From CAUPWF01 sp964367685 (GTDB lineage: Bacteria > Bacillota > Clostridia > Lachnospirales > Lachnospiraceae), in contig CAYIYM010000004.1 of assembly GCA_964367685.1 (NCBI GenBank), forward strand, positions 57,619 to 121,618: a stretch of 64,000 bases of DNA, given 5' to 3'. Below the pieces are notes generated by a model, which made no database searches, was not told the DNA's origin, and was given only the letters and a program-made list of their open reading frames with translations. Positions within the stretch are counted from its first letter, which is position 1, and each line of letters starts with the position of its first letter. Shown piece after piece: positions 16,855 through 27,133 of the stretch. The translations under genes and the position numbers were made by a program.

Positions 16855-18588
16855 ATGAAAATAGAAGAAATTTTACAAGAGTTAGATCAATTATTTGCAA
16901 GTCGCAGAATAAGTGAAATTGAGCCATTTTTAAAAACGACCATTGAGAAAGCAGGGAAAGAGGGCAGCGTAGATGTTCAGGTAACATTGTTGAATGAGTT
17001 GATGGGGTTTTACAGGGATTTAGGAGAATATGAAAAATCCATTGCAATTTGCCAACAGGTAATGGAATTGATGCAAACAGCAGGACTTACAGATACCATT
17101 GCCTATGCAACCACACAACAAAATGTGGCAAATGCCTTACGCGGGGCAGGTCAATTAGAGGCATCTATGAAGTACTACAATAGTGTTTTTCATTTATATC
17201 AAGATAAATTAGAGCCAAATGATATGCGTTATGCAAGTCTCTACAATAATAAAAGCTTGCTTTATCAAGAAATGCAAGATTTTGAGAATGCTTGTACTTG
17301 CCTTGAAAATGCACTCGTAATTGTGAAACAACATTCTGAAGCAATGATCGAAGTGGCAACAACCCATACAAATCTAGCGATGTCACTTCTGAAATTAGAG
17401 AAACAGGAAGATGCTATGAAACATTTGGAACGGGCATTTGCTATTTTTCAGCAAGATGAGGAAAAAGATTATCACTATAGTGCTGCATTAGCAACTATGG
17501 CAGAAGTAAAATATAGAGCCGGACAATTAGAGGAAGCAGCGCATTATTATCAAGAGGCAATGAAAGAAATTGAACGAAATACAGGGCGTACTCAGAATTA
17601 CTTGATTCTTGAAAAGAATTTGCAAAGAGTATACGAAGAGATGGAGACAGTGTCTAGCAAGCATGAATCCTACGAAACCGGCATTGAAATATGCGAAGCT
17701 TTTTATAAAGCCTATGGAATACCAATGCTTCAACGGGAATTTCCAGAATATGAGGCATTGATTGCAGTAGGTCTAGTTGGAGAGGGGTCGGATTGTTTCG
17801 GATTTGATGATCAATTTTCTAGGGATCACGATTTTGGACCAGGGTTTTGTATGTGGATAAGTGACTCTATTTACGATGAAATCGGGGGAAAATTGCAAGA
17901 AGCCTATGATAAATTACCAACCACATTTATGGGAGTGAAGCGTATAAATATGTCAGAGGCGGGAAAGCGTGTTGGAGTGTTTAGGATTAGCGAATTTTAT
18001 ACACAATTGATTGGAGTTGGAGCTGTTCCAGAATTCAGTCATCAGTGGCTTTTTATTGAGGATTATCAATTGGCAGCAGCTACAAATGGAAAGGTGTTTC
18101 GTGATGATTTGGGTGAATTCTCGCGTATCCGTCGTGGGTTGTTGCAGTATTATCCACAAGAGGTGTATCTGAAGAAATTAGCAATCACAGCAACGAGAAT
18201 GGCTCAAACGGGACAGTACAATTACGGTAGGATGCTACAGCGAAATGATCGATTTACGGCACATATTTCTCTTGTAGAATTTATGAAGCATACTATGACT
18301 ATGATGTATTTGCTAAATCATACTTATGCACCATTTTACAAATGGCAATTCAAAGGGATGGATTCGTTCTTGATTTTACCGAAAGTTAAGGTCTTACTAG
18401 AGGAATTAGAGTTGCTATCAATTGGAGATGTTGGAATACCAGAGCGAATTGAGGAAATAGCGGTATTGATTGTGAATCATCTGAAGATGCTAGAGTTAAC
18501 TCATACAGAGAGTACATTTTTGGCCCATCATTCGGGAGATATTATTGCAAATATAGAAGAAATAAATCGAAGAGAAGAGATAAATTGA
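16855..18588 (+). CDS. TPR-repeat protein with DUF4037 nucleotidyltransferase-like domain
   Basis: A 577-residue protein. Residues about 20-270 form tetratricopeptide repeats; residues about 280-570 are a DUF4037 domain. DUF4037 carries a nucleotidyltransferase signature: Gly-Ser near residue 311 followed by SRDHDFG, giving a D-x-D near residues 324-326. No substrate is known. It stands directly upstream of a DUF4125 gene. I recall these two domains as frequent neighbours or fusions, and they likely act together. The start follows a weak GGAGAT site. Confidence 0.72.
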   Translation: MKIEEILQELDQLFASRRISEIEPFLKTTIEKAGKEGSVDVQVTLLNELMGFYRDLGEYEKSIAICQQVMELMQTAGLTDTIAYATTQQNVANALRGAGQLEASMKYYNSVFHLYQDKLEPNDMRYASLYNNKSLLYQEMQDFENACTCLENALVIVKQHSEAMIEVATTHTNLAMSLLKLEKQEDAMKHLERAFAIFQQDEEKDYHYSAALATMAEVKYRAGQLEEAAHYYQEAMKEIERNTGRTQNYLILEKNLQRVYEEMETVSSKHESYETGIEICEAFYKAYGIPMLQREFPEYEALIAVGLVGEGSDCFGFDDQFSRDHDFGPGFCMWISDSIYDEIGGKLQEAYDKLPTTFMGVKRINMSEAGKRVGVFRISEFYTQLIGVGAVPEFSHQWLFIEDYQLAAATNGKVFRDDLGEFSRIRRGLLQYYPQEVYLKKLAITATRMAQTGQYNYGRMLQRNDRFTAHISLVEFMKHTMTMMYLLNHTYAPFYKWQFKGMDSFLILPKVKVLLEELELLSIGDVGIPERIEEIAVLIVNHLKMLELTHTESTFLAHHSGDIIANIEEINRREEIN

Positions 18589-18645
18589 GTTGAAGATATA
18601 AATTCAAGAGATGAAATAAAGAGGATACAAGGAAGGTTAAACAGT

Positions 18646-19260
18646 ATGCAAAATAGTAAGCAAACCTTAGTAGATCAAATCGTGCAACTAGAATGGGCTG
18701 CATTTGATAAAGTACAAAACCAAGGAGAAAGAGCATCTTGTCAAGATGATTGGACTACATTTTCCATTATGAGACAAAGTCAGTTTCTTGCATGGACAGA
18801 AGAAATGATACAAAGTTACATCTCTGATTTCCAGGCAGCAAATGCACGTGGATGGAACCTAGTTACAGAAAAATATGGGCGTATGATGGAAAGTACAGCT
18901 CCAGAAGAGTATGAAAAAATTAGAGAGTATTTTCCAGAAATAACAGAAGCAAAATCTGCTATCATCGAAGCCATTGTGAAGATTCAGGTAAGCTGGGTGG
19001 AAGAGTTCGCAAGAACATTCCCAAAAGCTGGCAGAACCACACGCTTGATTCATACATCAGAAGATACTTTATATAGTACATCTTACGAAACTTATCTCCG
19101 TGGAGAGTTGAAGACTTATGGAGAGGGTACCTTGGCTTTGTATGGCAGATTTATTGCAAATATAAGTAACGAAGGTGGTAATCTAGCTCAAATGATTATT
19201 ACAAATACGGCAGTGTTGTATGGGTATGATGGTTTGGAAGATATGGAGAAACGATTGTAG
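18646..19260 (+). CDS. DUF4125-family protein
   Basis: A 204-residue protein of unknown function. The family hallmark RASCQDDWTTFSIMRQSQF is near residue 27, followed by a helical C-terminal half. GRTTR and SYETYLRGEL are further conserved segments. It lies 57 bases after the DUF4037 gene and 24 bases before the helicase gene. The strictly conserved Cys/Asp/Asp/Trp cluster suggests an active site or metal site, but this is inference. Confidence 0.7.
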   Translation: MQNSKQTLVDQIVQLEWAAFDKVQNQGERASCQDDWTTFSIMRQSQFLAWTEEMIQSYISDFQAANARGWNLVTEKYGRMMESTAPEEYEKIREYFPEITEAKSAIIEAIVKIQVSWVEEFARTFPKAGRTTRLIHTSEDTLYSTSYETYLRGELKTYGEGTLALYGRFIANISNEGGNLAQMIITNTAVLYGYDGLEDMEKRL

Positions 19261-19284
19261 ACTGTTAGGTGAAGGGAGTTTTTT

Positions 19285-22212
19285 GTGAACCATATTAATA
19301 GAGAATTAGAACGAGGGTTTCAGACTGCGTTTATAGATAGTACTATTCAATCAAATTTGGCTTATAAGCCACAATTTGTTTCCAATAACTATAAAGAAGG
19401 GCAAAAAGTATTATCAACTATTGAAAATGAATTGCTCGGTTGCGAGGAGTTCTGTATTAGTGTAGCATTTATTACGATGGGGGGATTGACCTCACTTCTG
19501 TTGGCTTTAAAAACATTAGAAGAAAGAGGGATTAGAGGTAGGATTTTAACGACCGATTATTTGATGTTTACAGATCCTAAAGCGTTGAAAAAATTAGCTA
19601 CCTTATCTAATATTGAACTGAAAATGTATCGTTCCATCGGAGAGGGATTTCATACAAAGGGTTATATTTTTAAAAACCAGGAAGTGTACAAAATTATTGT
19701 TGGTAGCTCAAATATGACGGCTAAAGCATTAACGCAAAGTAAAGAGTGGAACACAAAGATTGTTTCTACCAATCAAGGTGAGTATGCAGAAGATATTCTA
19801 AAAGAATTTGATTCCCTATGGAATGCAGAATGTGCAGAATCATATGAGGAATTTATTGATCAATATATATTAGAATATAATATTATTAAAGAGCAAAAAA
19901 GAATTGCGAGAGAAGCAGAAGTGCCCTCTATTGAGCAGTACAAGTTAAAGCCAAATAAGATGCAAATGGCTTTTATTAGAAATTTAAATCAATTAGTGAA
20001 AGAGGGAAATAAGAGGGCATTATTATTGTCTGCAACAGGCACTGGGAAAACTTATGCAGCAGCATTTGCATTGCGTGAGATGGAACCTAAAAAGATCCTA
20101 TTTATAGTACATAGGGAGCAGATAGCAAAACAAGCAATCAAGAGTTTTAAAAATGTGTTTGGAAAAACAAAACGATTTGGTTTACTTTCTGGAACTTCGA
20201 AAGATTTTGAAGCAGATTATTTATTTGCAACCATGACTATGATGGCGAAAGAAGATGTTCTTAAACAATATCGCAAGGATGAATTTGATGTAATTGTTGT
20301 AGATGAAGTACATCGAGCGGGTTCGAATAGTTATCAAAGGATTATGGAACATTTTGAACCAGGACTATATTTAGGTATGACAGCAAGTCCTGAACGAAGT
20401 GACGATTTTGATATCTATCAGTTATTTGATCATAATATTGCATATGAGATTCGATTGCAGCAAGCGATGGAGGAGGATTTACTTTGCCCATTCCATTATT
20501 TTGGTATTACGGATTTAGTGTTAGCAGACGAAACTGAAGTAAAACAAGATAATTTTAGAGATTTCAATCGCCTAATTAGTGATGAACGCGTTGACTATAT
20601 TATAAAACAGGCACAGTATTATAATTACTCGGGAGAACGTGTAAAGGGACTTGTTTTCTGTAGTCGTAAAAAAGAAGCAATCGAACTTTCTAACAAATTC
20701 AATGAACGAGGTTATAAAACAGTTGCACTAGGTGGAGATGATAGTCAAGAAGTTAGAGAAAGAGTAGTTGAACGATTAACTAGTAATACTCTAGATGATA
20801 AGTTGGATTATATTTTTACGGTAGATATATTTAATGAGGGAGTAGATATTCCAGAAATAAATCAAGTGATTATGTTACGTCCAACAGAAAGTCCAGTCGT
20901 ATTTGTTCAACAGTTAGGTCGTGGATTACGTAAATTCGATGGAAAAGAATATGTTATAATTTTGGATTTTATTGGGAATTATTCAAATAATTTTATGATT
21001 CCAATTGCATTATCGGGAGATCGCTCTTATAACAAAGATAATATTCGTCGCTTTGTTATGGAAGGAGAGCGGATTATTCCAGGTGCATCAACGATTCATT
21101 TTGATGAGATTGCTAAGAAAAAAGTATATGAATCCATTGATACTGCAAATTTTAATGATATCCGTTTAATAAAGGATAATTATAAGAACTTGAAATATAA
21201 ATTGGGTCATATACCAAGATTAACAGATTTTGATAAATATGGTGAAATGGATGTACTCCGCATATTTGATAATGGTAGCCTTGGTTCTTATTATAACTTT
21301 TTAGTGAAGTACGAAAAAGATTATAAAGTAAGATTATCTTATGAAGAAGCAAAAATGATCGAATTTATTTCTAAAAAATTAGCCAATGGGAAGAGAGTTC
21401 ATGAATTAGAATTATTATCTCATTTGATTAATTATTCTACAGGAATTATAGATCGATTTGCACATACAATGAATGAGAAGTATCATATTCAAGTAAAGGA
21501 TACAACCATTTCAAATGTAGTAAATATAATGACCAATACTTTTCCAAGTGGCGCAGCAAAGAAAACCTATGACGCTTGTATTTTTATGGAAAAGAATCAC
21601 TCAAACCAATACCAAGCGTCTAACTCATTTACAAAAATGCTTTGTAATCTTGATTTTAGAGCAATGGTAGAAGAGTTAATTGAATTTGGGAAAAAAAGAT
21701 ATGAATTAAATTATTCAAATCGGTATAGAAATAGCAATCTCGAGTTATATAAGAAATACACGTATGAGGATGTGTGCAGGCTATTAGAATGGGAAAATAA
21801 TGAAGTTCCACTTAATATTGGTGGTTACAAATATGATAAAAAAACAAAAACCTTCCCTGTATTTATTAATTATCATAAATCAGATGATATTAGTGATACA
21901 ATTAAATACGAAGATCATTTTATATCACCTAGTCATTTGATTGCTATCTCAAAACAAGGACGTAGTATTGAGTCAGAAGATGTACAGAATTTCTTACACT
22001 CAGATAAACGAGGAATTTCAGTGGAATTATTTGTACGAAAGAATAAGGACGATAAAATATCGAAAGAGTTTTATTATCTTGGAAGGATGCATGCTACAGG
22101 AAATATACGAGAATTCGTAATGAATAACACAACAAAAACCGCAGTAGAAATAGAGTGGGAATTAGATAAGCCTGTACGAGAAGATGTATACAAATATCTT
22201 GTGAAAGATTAA
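19285..22212 (+). CDS. PLD-like nuclease / DEAH-type helicase / DUF3427 protein
   Basis: A 975-residue protein in three parts. Residues about 40-195 are a phospholipase-D-like nuclease fold with HTKGYIF and GSSNMT. Residues about 225-560 are a superfamily 2 helicase: Walker A ATGTGKT near 250, Walker B DEVH near 340, MTASPER, and motif VI QLGRGLRK near 543. Residues about 575-970 are DUF3427. GTG is the start, with AAGGGAG ahead. The family resembles type III restriction/repair helicases. A NUDIX hydrolase follows by 39 bases, an arrangement I recall from other Firmicutes. A defence or DNA-repair role is inferred, not shown. Confidence 0.88.
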   Translation: MNHINRELERGFQTAFIDSTIQSNLAYKPQFVSNNYKEGQKVLSTIENELLGCEEFCISVAFITMGGLTSLLLALKTLEERGIRGRILTTDYLMFTDPKALKKLATLSNIELKMYRSIGEGFHTKGYIFKNQEVYKIIVGSSNMTAKALTQSKEWNTKIVSTNQGEYAEDILKEFDSLWNAECAESYEEFIDQYILEYNIIKEQKRIAREAEVPSIEQYKLKPNKMQMAFIRNLNQLVKEGNKRALLLSATGTGKTYAAAFALREMEPKKILFIVHREQIAKQAIKSFKNVFGKTKRFGLLSGTSKDFEADYLFATMTMMAKEDVLKQYRKDEFDVIVVDEVHRAGSNSYQRIMEHFEPGLYLGMTASPERSDDFDIYQLFDHNIAYEIRLQQAMEEDLLCPFHYFGITDLVLADETEVKQDNFRDFNRLISDERVDYIIKQAQYYNYSGERVKGLVFCSRKKEAIELSNKFNERGYKTVALGGDDSQEVRERVVERLTSNTLDDKLDYIFTVDIFNEGVDIPEINQVIMLRPTESPVVFVQQLGRGLRKFDGKEYVIILDFIGNYSNNFMIPIALSGDRSYNKDNIRRFVMEGERIIPGASTIHFDEIAKKKVYESIDTANFNDIRLIKDNYKNLKYKLGHIPRLTDFDKYGEMDVLRIFDNGSLGSYYNFLVKYEKDYKVRLSYEEAKMIEFISKKLANGKRVHELELLSHLINYSTGIIDRFAHTMNEKYHIQVKDTTISNVVNIMTNTFPSGAAKKTYDACIFMEKNHSNQYQASNSFTKMLCNLDFRAMVEELIEFGKKRYELNYSNRYRNSNLELYKKYTYEDVCRLLEWENNEVPLNIGGYKYDKKTKTFPVFINYHKSDDISDTIKYEDHFISPSHLIAISKQGRSIESEDVQNFLHSDKRGISVELFVRKNKDDKISKEFYYLGRMHATGNIREFVMNNTTKTAVEIEWELDKPVREDVYKYLVKD

Positions 22213-22251
22213 CTTGAACTAAACTTATAGAACAATAAAGAGGGAAGTACA

Positions 22252-22638
22252 ATGAAAAATATAAATGTGGTAGCTGCCATTATTCGAGAAGGGGATCAGA
22301 TTTTGGCAACCCAGCGAGGAACAGGGGAATTTGCTGGTGGATGGGAATTCCCAGGAGGGAAGATTGAGCTAGATGAAACAAGTGAAGAAGCAATTATTCG
22401 AGAAATAAAGGAAGAACTAGGAGTTGAAATCAGAGTGGATGATTATGTATATACGGTAGAATATGATTATCCTAATTTTCATTTGCACATGGAGTGCTAT
22501 TTCGCTACGATTGTAAAAGGCGAACTCAGGTTAACGGAACATAGTGCAGCGAAATGGCTAACGCGGGATACCTTACATAGTGTGGAATGGTTACCGGCAG
22601 ACATTGATCTAGTTCAGAGGCTACAAGAAATACTATAA
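22252..22638 (+). CDS. NUDIX hydrolase, MutT-like (deoxy)nucleoside triphosphate pyrophosphohydrolase
   Basis: A 128-residue NUDIX protein. The Nudix box runs from GGKIELDE to REIKEELG (residues about 37-58) with all metal-binding Glu present. The N-terminal strand VVAAIIREGDQILATQR and the WLTRDTL segment near the end match MutT/8-oxo-dGTP diphosphatases. GAGGGAAG precedes the ATG. It is wedged between the helicase and the MATE exporter in a close run. It may sanitise nucleotides generally or act with the helicase. Confidence 0.88.
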   Translation: MKNINVVAAIIREGDQILATQRGTGEFAGGWEFPGGKIELDETSEEAIIREIKEELGVEIRVDDYVYTVEYDYPNFHLHMECYFATIVKGELRLTEHSAAKWLTRDTLHSVEWLPADIDLVQRLQEIL

Positions 22639-22665
22639 AAGAAAAGGAAAAGAGATTCTTAAATA

Positions 22666-24054
22666 ATGAATAATTCAACAAAAACAGCACGTTACATCGA
22701 AATGACGGAAACGCCCATCCACAAATTAATTCCAAAATCAGCAATCCCTACAATTATAAGTATGCTTATTACTACGATTTACAGCATGGCAGATACTTAT
22801 TTTGTTAGCCAACTAGAAGACGCAGCGGCAGCGGCGGCAGTCGGTATTATATTTTCCTTAGCGACAATTATCCAAACACTTGGAATGACAGTGGGAATAG
22901 GTAGTGCGAATGCAATTTCTATCTCTTTGGGTCAGAAGAATGTAGAAAAAGCAAAACGTGTAGTATCAACATCATTTTATACAATTTTGATACTAGGTAT
23001 AATGGTTATGGTAATCGGATTAGCGACAATTGAGCCGCTAGTTTATATTCTAGGTGCCACAGAGACAATCGCACCATACGCAATGGATTACGCAAAGTAT
23101 GTACTGCTTGCAACCCCATTTATGGCATCAAGTCTTGTTCTTAACACATCCCTTCGATCACAGGGGAATGCATTTTATGCGATGTTAGGACTGACAACAG
23201 GTGGGATCATCAATATTATTTTGGATCCAATTTTTATTTTTTATTTTGATTTGGGAATTTCGGGTGCAGCCATTGCAACAGGAATTAGTCAGTTTATAAG
23301 TTTCTGTATTTTATATTATCAATGTAATCACAGAGAGAATTCGATCAAGATCAAACTACAGAATTTCAAACCTACTTTGCAGATATATAAGGAAATCTTC
23401 ATATTAGGTGGACCTACATTTTGTAGATTAGGACTATCCACAATTGCGTCGATCTTATTAAATTTAGCAGCCAAACCTTTCGGTGATTTTGCCCTTGCGG
23501 CTATTGGAATTATCAATCGAATTATACTATTTATGTATGCTATTTTGATTGGTTATGGGCAAGGTTTTCAGCCAATTGCTGGTTTTAACTATGGTGCAAA
23601 GCGCTATGATCGGGTATTGGCATCCTACTATTTTTCTTTGAAAGTAGCTGTCGTATTGACTGTAATAAGTGGAGCTACGGGCTTTATCTTCGCAGAACAG
23701 GTAATACGCCTATTCAGACCAGAAAGCGAAATTATTGAAATAGGCGCGTTTATGCTTCGTGCCCAATGTGTTATTTTGCCATTACAGTCGATTACAACCA
23801 TATCAAATATGCTGACCCAATCTATTGGATATAGTTTTAAAGCGATGATTATCGCAACAGCGAGACAAGGAACCTTCTTCATTCCACTAATCTTAATACT
23901 GCCAAATATCTTAGGCTTGAAGGGAGTACAATTGACACAGCCTATAGCAGATATATTTGCAGTGATGGTGGCTATATACATTGGAAGTGGAGTAGTGAAG
24001 AAATTAAAGGAATTGCAACGAGAACAAGAATTGCAGAAAGTGAAACAAGGATAG
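22666..24054 (+). CDS. MATE-family multidrug/Na+ antiporter
   Basis: A 462-residue, 12-helix exporter of the MatE family. Two homologous halves are seen (starting near residue 20 and near residue 240), with the characteristic GIGSANAIS and YGQGFQPIAGFNYGA segments. It likely exports cationic drugs or metabolites using Na+ or H+. It is last in the run that starts at 15805 and ends at a strong shared terminator. Confidence 0.9.
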   Translation: MNNSTKTARYIEMTETPIHKLIPKSAIPTIISMLITTIYSMADTYFVSQLEDAAAAAAVGIIFSLATIIQTLGMTVGIGSANAISISLGQKNVEKAKRVVSTSFYTILILGIMVMVIGLATIEPLVYILGATETIAPYAMDYAKYVLLATPFMASSLVLNTSLRSQGNAFYAMLGLTTGGIINIILDPIFIFYFDLGISGAAIATGISQFISFCILYYQCNHRENSIKIKLQNFKPTLQIYKEIFILGGPTFCRLGLSTIASILLNLAAKPFGDFALAAIGIINRIILFMYAILIGYGQGFQPIAGFNYGAKRYDRVLASYYFSLKVAVVLTVISGATGFIFAEQVIRLFRPESEIIEIGAFMLRAQCVILPLQSITTISNMLTQSIGYSFKAMIIATARQGTFFIPLILILPNILGLKGVQLTQPIADIFAVMVAIYIGSGVVKKLKELQREQELQKVKQG

Positions 24055-24071
24055 AAGTATATAAATTAAAC

Positions 24072-24112
24072 GCCCACCTGAAATTGGAAATTGTTGATTT
24101 CAGGTGGGCTTT
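24072..24112. terminator. bidirectional terminator (13-bp perfect stem)
   Basis: Arms 24072-24084 and 24097-24109 (GCCCACCTGAAAT and its complement) are perfect. TTTATT follows on the plus strand. It lies between the convergent MATE and beta-galactosidase genes. Confidence 0.88.
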
Positions 24113-24119
24113 ATTAGAA

Positions 24120-26915
24120 TTATTTTGTGTCAATAAAGAATGTTAGAGTTAGATCTTTTTTTGCCCATACATGATAAGCTTCTTCTACATCAGAACCCCA
24201 GGTATCTATACCGCCAACACCACGCATATGAGAGAAAATAGAAAGTGTTGATCGTCCAGTATTAGGAAGTTCCTCTCGATGAGTCGCATGTTCCAATTCT
24301 TCGCTTGTATTTTGCAATACTGAGAAGTGGAATGGTGTATCTGCCATTATGATTCGAAGCGTTTCATTGTTTGAATTCACAAGATTTACTTGGTGAGAAT
24401 ACATGTGGCAACCATTTTCCTGTGGTACAAGGTAATTAGCAATATCCGTAGTAGATTGATGCATCCCAAAAGTACCGCCTTTGAAACGATCAGGGTAGGT
24501 TTCGCCTGAATAGCCAATATAATCAAAGGTCTTAAAGGATTCATTTAACAAGAATTTCATACCAAATAATGGAAGTTGTGGAAGGTCATCATTCCCATGA
24601 AGAACAGTAGATACTTTGATTTTACCGTCTCCATATACTGTGTAAGTTACCTCTGTTGTTGTAAGTGTTAAATTATCAAATATAAACGTAATAGAGACTT
24701 CATTAGGAAGGTCAGTATTTACTTTTACATCAAAATGCTTTGAATACTTTGTTACGGAACTCCAGATAGCACTTTTTTGCAAGAAACCATTTGGCACATC
24801 ATTTTCTGTAGGAGCTCTCCAGTAAGTTGGCTTAGGGGCACGGTATAGCCATTCTTTACCACCAAATTTCATAGAAACGAGTCCGCCATCTTGGAAAGAG
24901 AATAAATGATGGAAATTCTTTCCTTTTATACCAAGATTTACATCCCCACGAATAATTTCAAATGTTTCAGAGGTTTCAGTAGAAACTTCTGAACGAAGTG
25001 CTTGAATTGTCTCGGCATTTGCAGCAAGATGTGCACTACGCTCTTCAGGTGTCGAATACCAGAATTTTACATCTTGCATAGCAGGTTTCTCTGTTCCGTC
25101 AGCAAATACGATTCCATTTCCACTAAAATTATAGTCTGTAGGGCGTTCGCCAAAATCTCCGCCATAACCAAGAACTTCCTTGCCGTCTTTCATATAGAAT
25201 AGGGCTTGATCTTTATAATCCCAGATAAATCCGCCTTGATAACTAGGGAATTCATCGAGTAAATTAATATAACTTTCCATACCACCAAGTGAGTTACCCA
25301 TATCATGCATGTATTCACAGAGAACATAAGGTTTTGAATATCCTGCAGTGAGGAATTCTCGGATTTCAGTTGGAGTTGGATACATTCTACTATATACATC
25401 AGTACAATCAGAAAACTCGTCTGTGTAGAAACATCCTTCGTAATGTACAAAGCGTGAGTTATCTTTTCTACGGAAATAATTAGACATTGCAAGAATAACT
25501 TCCCCGGCATAAGATTCATTTCCACAAGACCACCATAGAATTGAAGGGTGGTTTTTATCACGTTCAAACATAGATACGGCGCGATCGATAATTGCATTAT
25601 GCCACTCAGGCAAACTACCTGGAACATTCCAAGAAGGTTCAATTGCTCCCATTTTTTGCCAAGAACCATGAGACTCTAAATTAGATTCATCCATAACGAT
25701 GATTCCATTTTGGTCGCATAATTCATACCAGAATGTCTGGTTTGGATAATGGCTTGTACGAACAGCAGTAATATTATTGCTTTTTATAGTAGTAATATCT
25801 GTGATCATATCTTCTTTGGAAATGCAACGCCCTGTTCTAGGATTCCATTCATGACGATTTACACCATTGATAATTAGACGCTTTCCATTTAAATACATGA
25901 CACTGTCTTTGATGATAAAGTGACGGAATCCAAGAGGTTGAGAAACAGCCTCCTGTAGATTACCATTTTCATCATAGCTAGTTAGAATTAATGTATATAG
26001 ATGTGGCTTCTTAATATCCCAAAGTGTTGGATTTGCAATGGAAAACACTTGTGATTCATAATAAGTATATCTATTCTCAGCAGGCTCAAGCATCTCTTTT
26101 TCGGTATAAGAAAGCTCCAATGTATCTTCTATTACAATATTCTTATTTATATCAAGCAAAATAGCTTTTACGTGTGGAATAGCATTCATTTTGATTTTGA
26201 TTTGCAAAGAACCAGTTAATAAATCATCAGAGAGTGTTGGTAGAACCCATAAATCTTCTACATGATGTTTTGGCTTGGCATATAACACTACATCACGGAA
26301 AATACCAGAAAAACGGAAGAAGTCTTGGTCTTCTAACCAAGAAGCGGAAGTACGCTTATAGACTTCTACGCATAGGCGATTTCCAGCTGGCTTAATATAA
26401 GGTGTTAAGTTGAAATCAGAAGGTGTAAATGTATCTTCCGCATATCCAATATATGTTCCATTAAGGAATAAACGAAATCCTTGCTCCACACCTTTAAATG
26501 AAATACACACCTCTTTATCTGTAAAATTATTAGGCAAATCAAAGAAAGTCACATAACTACCAACTGGATTATATTCTTTATCTGTATGTGGTGGGCGAAG
26601 ATTACACATACCATCCCACGGGTACATGGTATTAATATATTGAATTTGATCATATCCATTGAGCTCAATATGGGAAGGTACTGGAATTTCACCAAATGAT
26701 GATAAATCATAATTCTCTTCATAGAAAGAGGTAGGTCTATCCTGTAGATTTTTACTCCATTTGAATTTCCAAATCCCATTCAAACTATGTAGTAAAGTTG
26801 AAGTATTGCTCTCTAAAGACTCTAAAGAATCAAAAAATAAATGATCCGAATGTGCATCCAACCTATTTTCTTTGAAAAAGTCGGGATTTTCAATTTTTTG
26901 TAATAATTCGCTCAT
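24120..26915 (-). CDS. lacZ: beta-galactosidase, GH2
   Basis: A 931-residue retaining beta-galactosidase of LacZ type, somewhat shorter than E. coli LacZ (1024). Domains in order: N-terminal sugar-binding fold, Ig-like, TIM barrel, Ig-like, and a C-terminal Bgal_small_N domain from about residue 670. Acid/base Glu is in GNESYAG (about residue 465) and nucleophile Glu in CEYMHDMGNS (about residue 534). The start MSELLQ at 26915 is chosen over an upstream in-frame ATG at 26957 because AAGGAGA precedes it. No signal peptide: it acts on imported galactosides. It is divergent from the sugar two-component system, which fits shared control. Confidence 0.92.
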   Translation of the reverse strand: MSELLQKIENPDFFKENRLDAHSDHLFFDSLESLESNTSTLLHSLNGIWKFKWSKNLQDRPTSFYEENYDLSSFGEIPVPSHIELNGYDQIQYINTMYPWDGMCNLRPPHTDKEYNPVGSYVTFFDLPNNFTDKEVCISFKGVEQGFRLFLNGTYIGYAEDTFTPSDFNLTPYIKPAGNRLCVEVYKRTSASWLEDQDFFRFSGIFRDVVLYAKPKHHVEDLWVLPTLSDDLLTGSLQIKIKMNAIPHVKAILLDINKNIVIEDTLELSYTEKEMLEPAENRYTYYESQVFSIANPTLWDIKKPHLYTLILTSYDENGNLQEAVSQPLGFRHFIIKDSVMYLNGKRLIINGVNRHEWNPRTGRCISKEDMITDITTIKSNNITAVRTSHYPNQTFWYELCDQNGIIVMDESNLESHGSWQKMGAIEPSWNVPGSLPEWHNAIIDRAVSMFERDKNHPSILWWSCGNESYAGEVILAMSNYFRRKDNSRFVHYEGCFYTDEFSDCTDVYSRMYPTPTEIREFLTAGYSKPYVLCEYMHDMGNSLGGMESYINLLDEFPSYQGGFIWDYKDQALFYMKDGKEVLGYGGDFGERPTDYNFSGNGIVFADGTEKPAMQDVKFWYSTPEERSAHLAANAETIQALRSEVSTETSETFEIIRGDVNLGIKGKNFHHLFSFQDGGLVSMKFGGKEWLYRAPKPTYWRAPTENDVPNGFLQKSAIWSSVTKYSKHFDVKVNTDLPNEVSITFIFDNLTLTTTEVTYTVYGDGKIKVSTVLHGNDDLPQLPLFGMKFLLNESFKTFDYIGYSGETYPDRFKGGTFGMHQSTTDIANYLVPQENGCHMYSHQVNLVNSNNETLRIIMADTPFHFSVLQNTSEELEHATHREELPNTGRSTLSIFSHMRGVGGIDTWGSDVEEAYHVWAKKDLTLTFFIDTK

Positions 26916-27133
26916 AATAATAATCTCCTTATTGGTTTTGTATTGAAAGTATATCATGTAGAATAAAAAAGGGTTATAACTATTTTTATGTATATTATAA
27001 CTTTTTTTTGTTGCAGAAAATGTAAAATTATATTATTAATAGTAGTGGAAGAAAATCATGTGAGATATACAAAGAGAAAAAATAATGATATGATATCTAA
27101 AATCATGGACACAGTAGAAAGTACGAGGAAAAT

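Noticed and set aside
25190..25669. 159-residue minus-strand frame within lacZ
   Set aside because: Alternate-frame shadow of the GH2 gene.
26970..27010. TTATAA-rich inverted repeat between lacZ and the regulator as an operator
   Set aside because: TTATAA is self-palindromic and expected by chance in such AT-rich DNA; no second site supports it.
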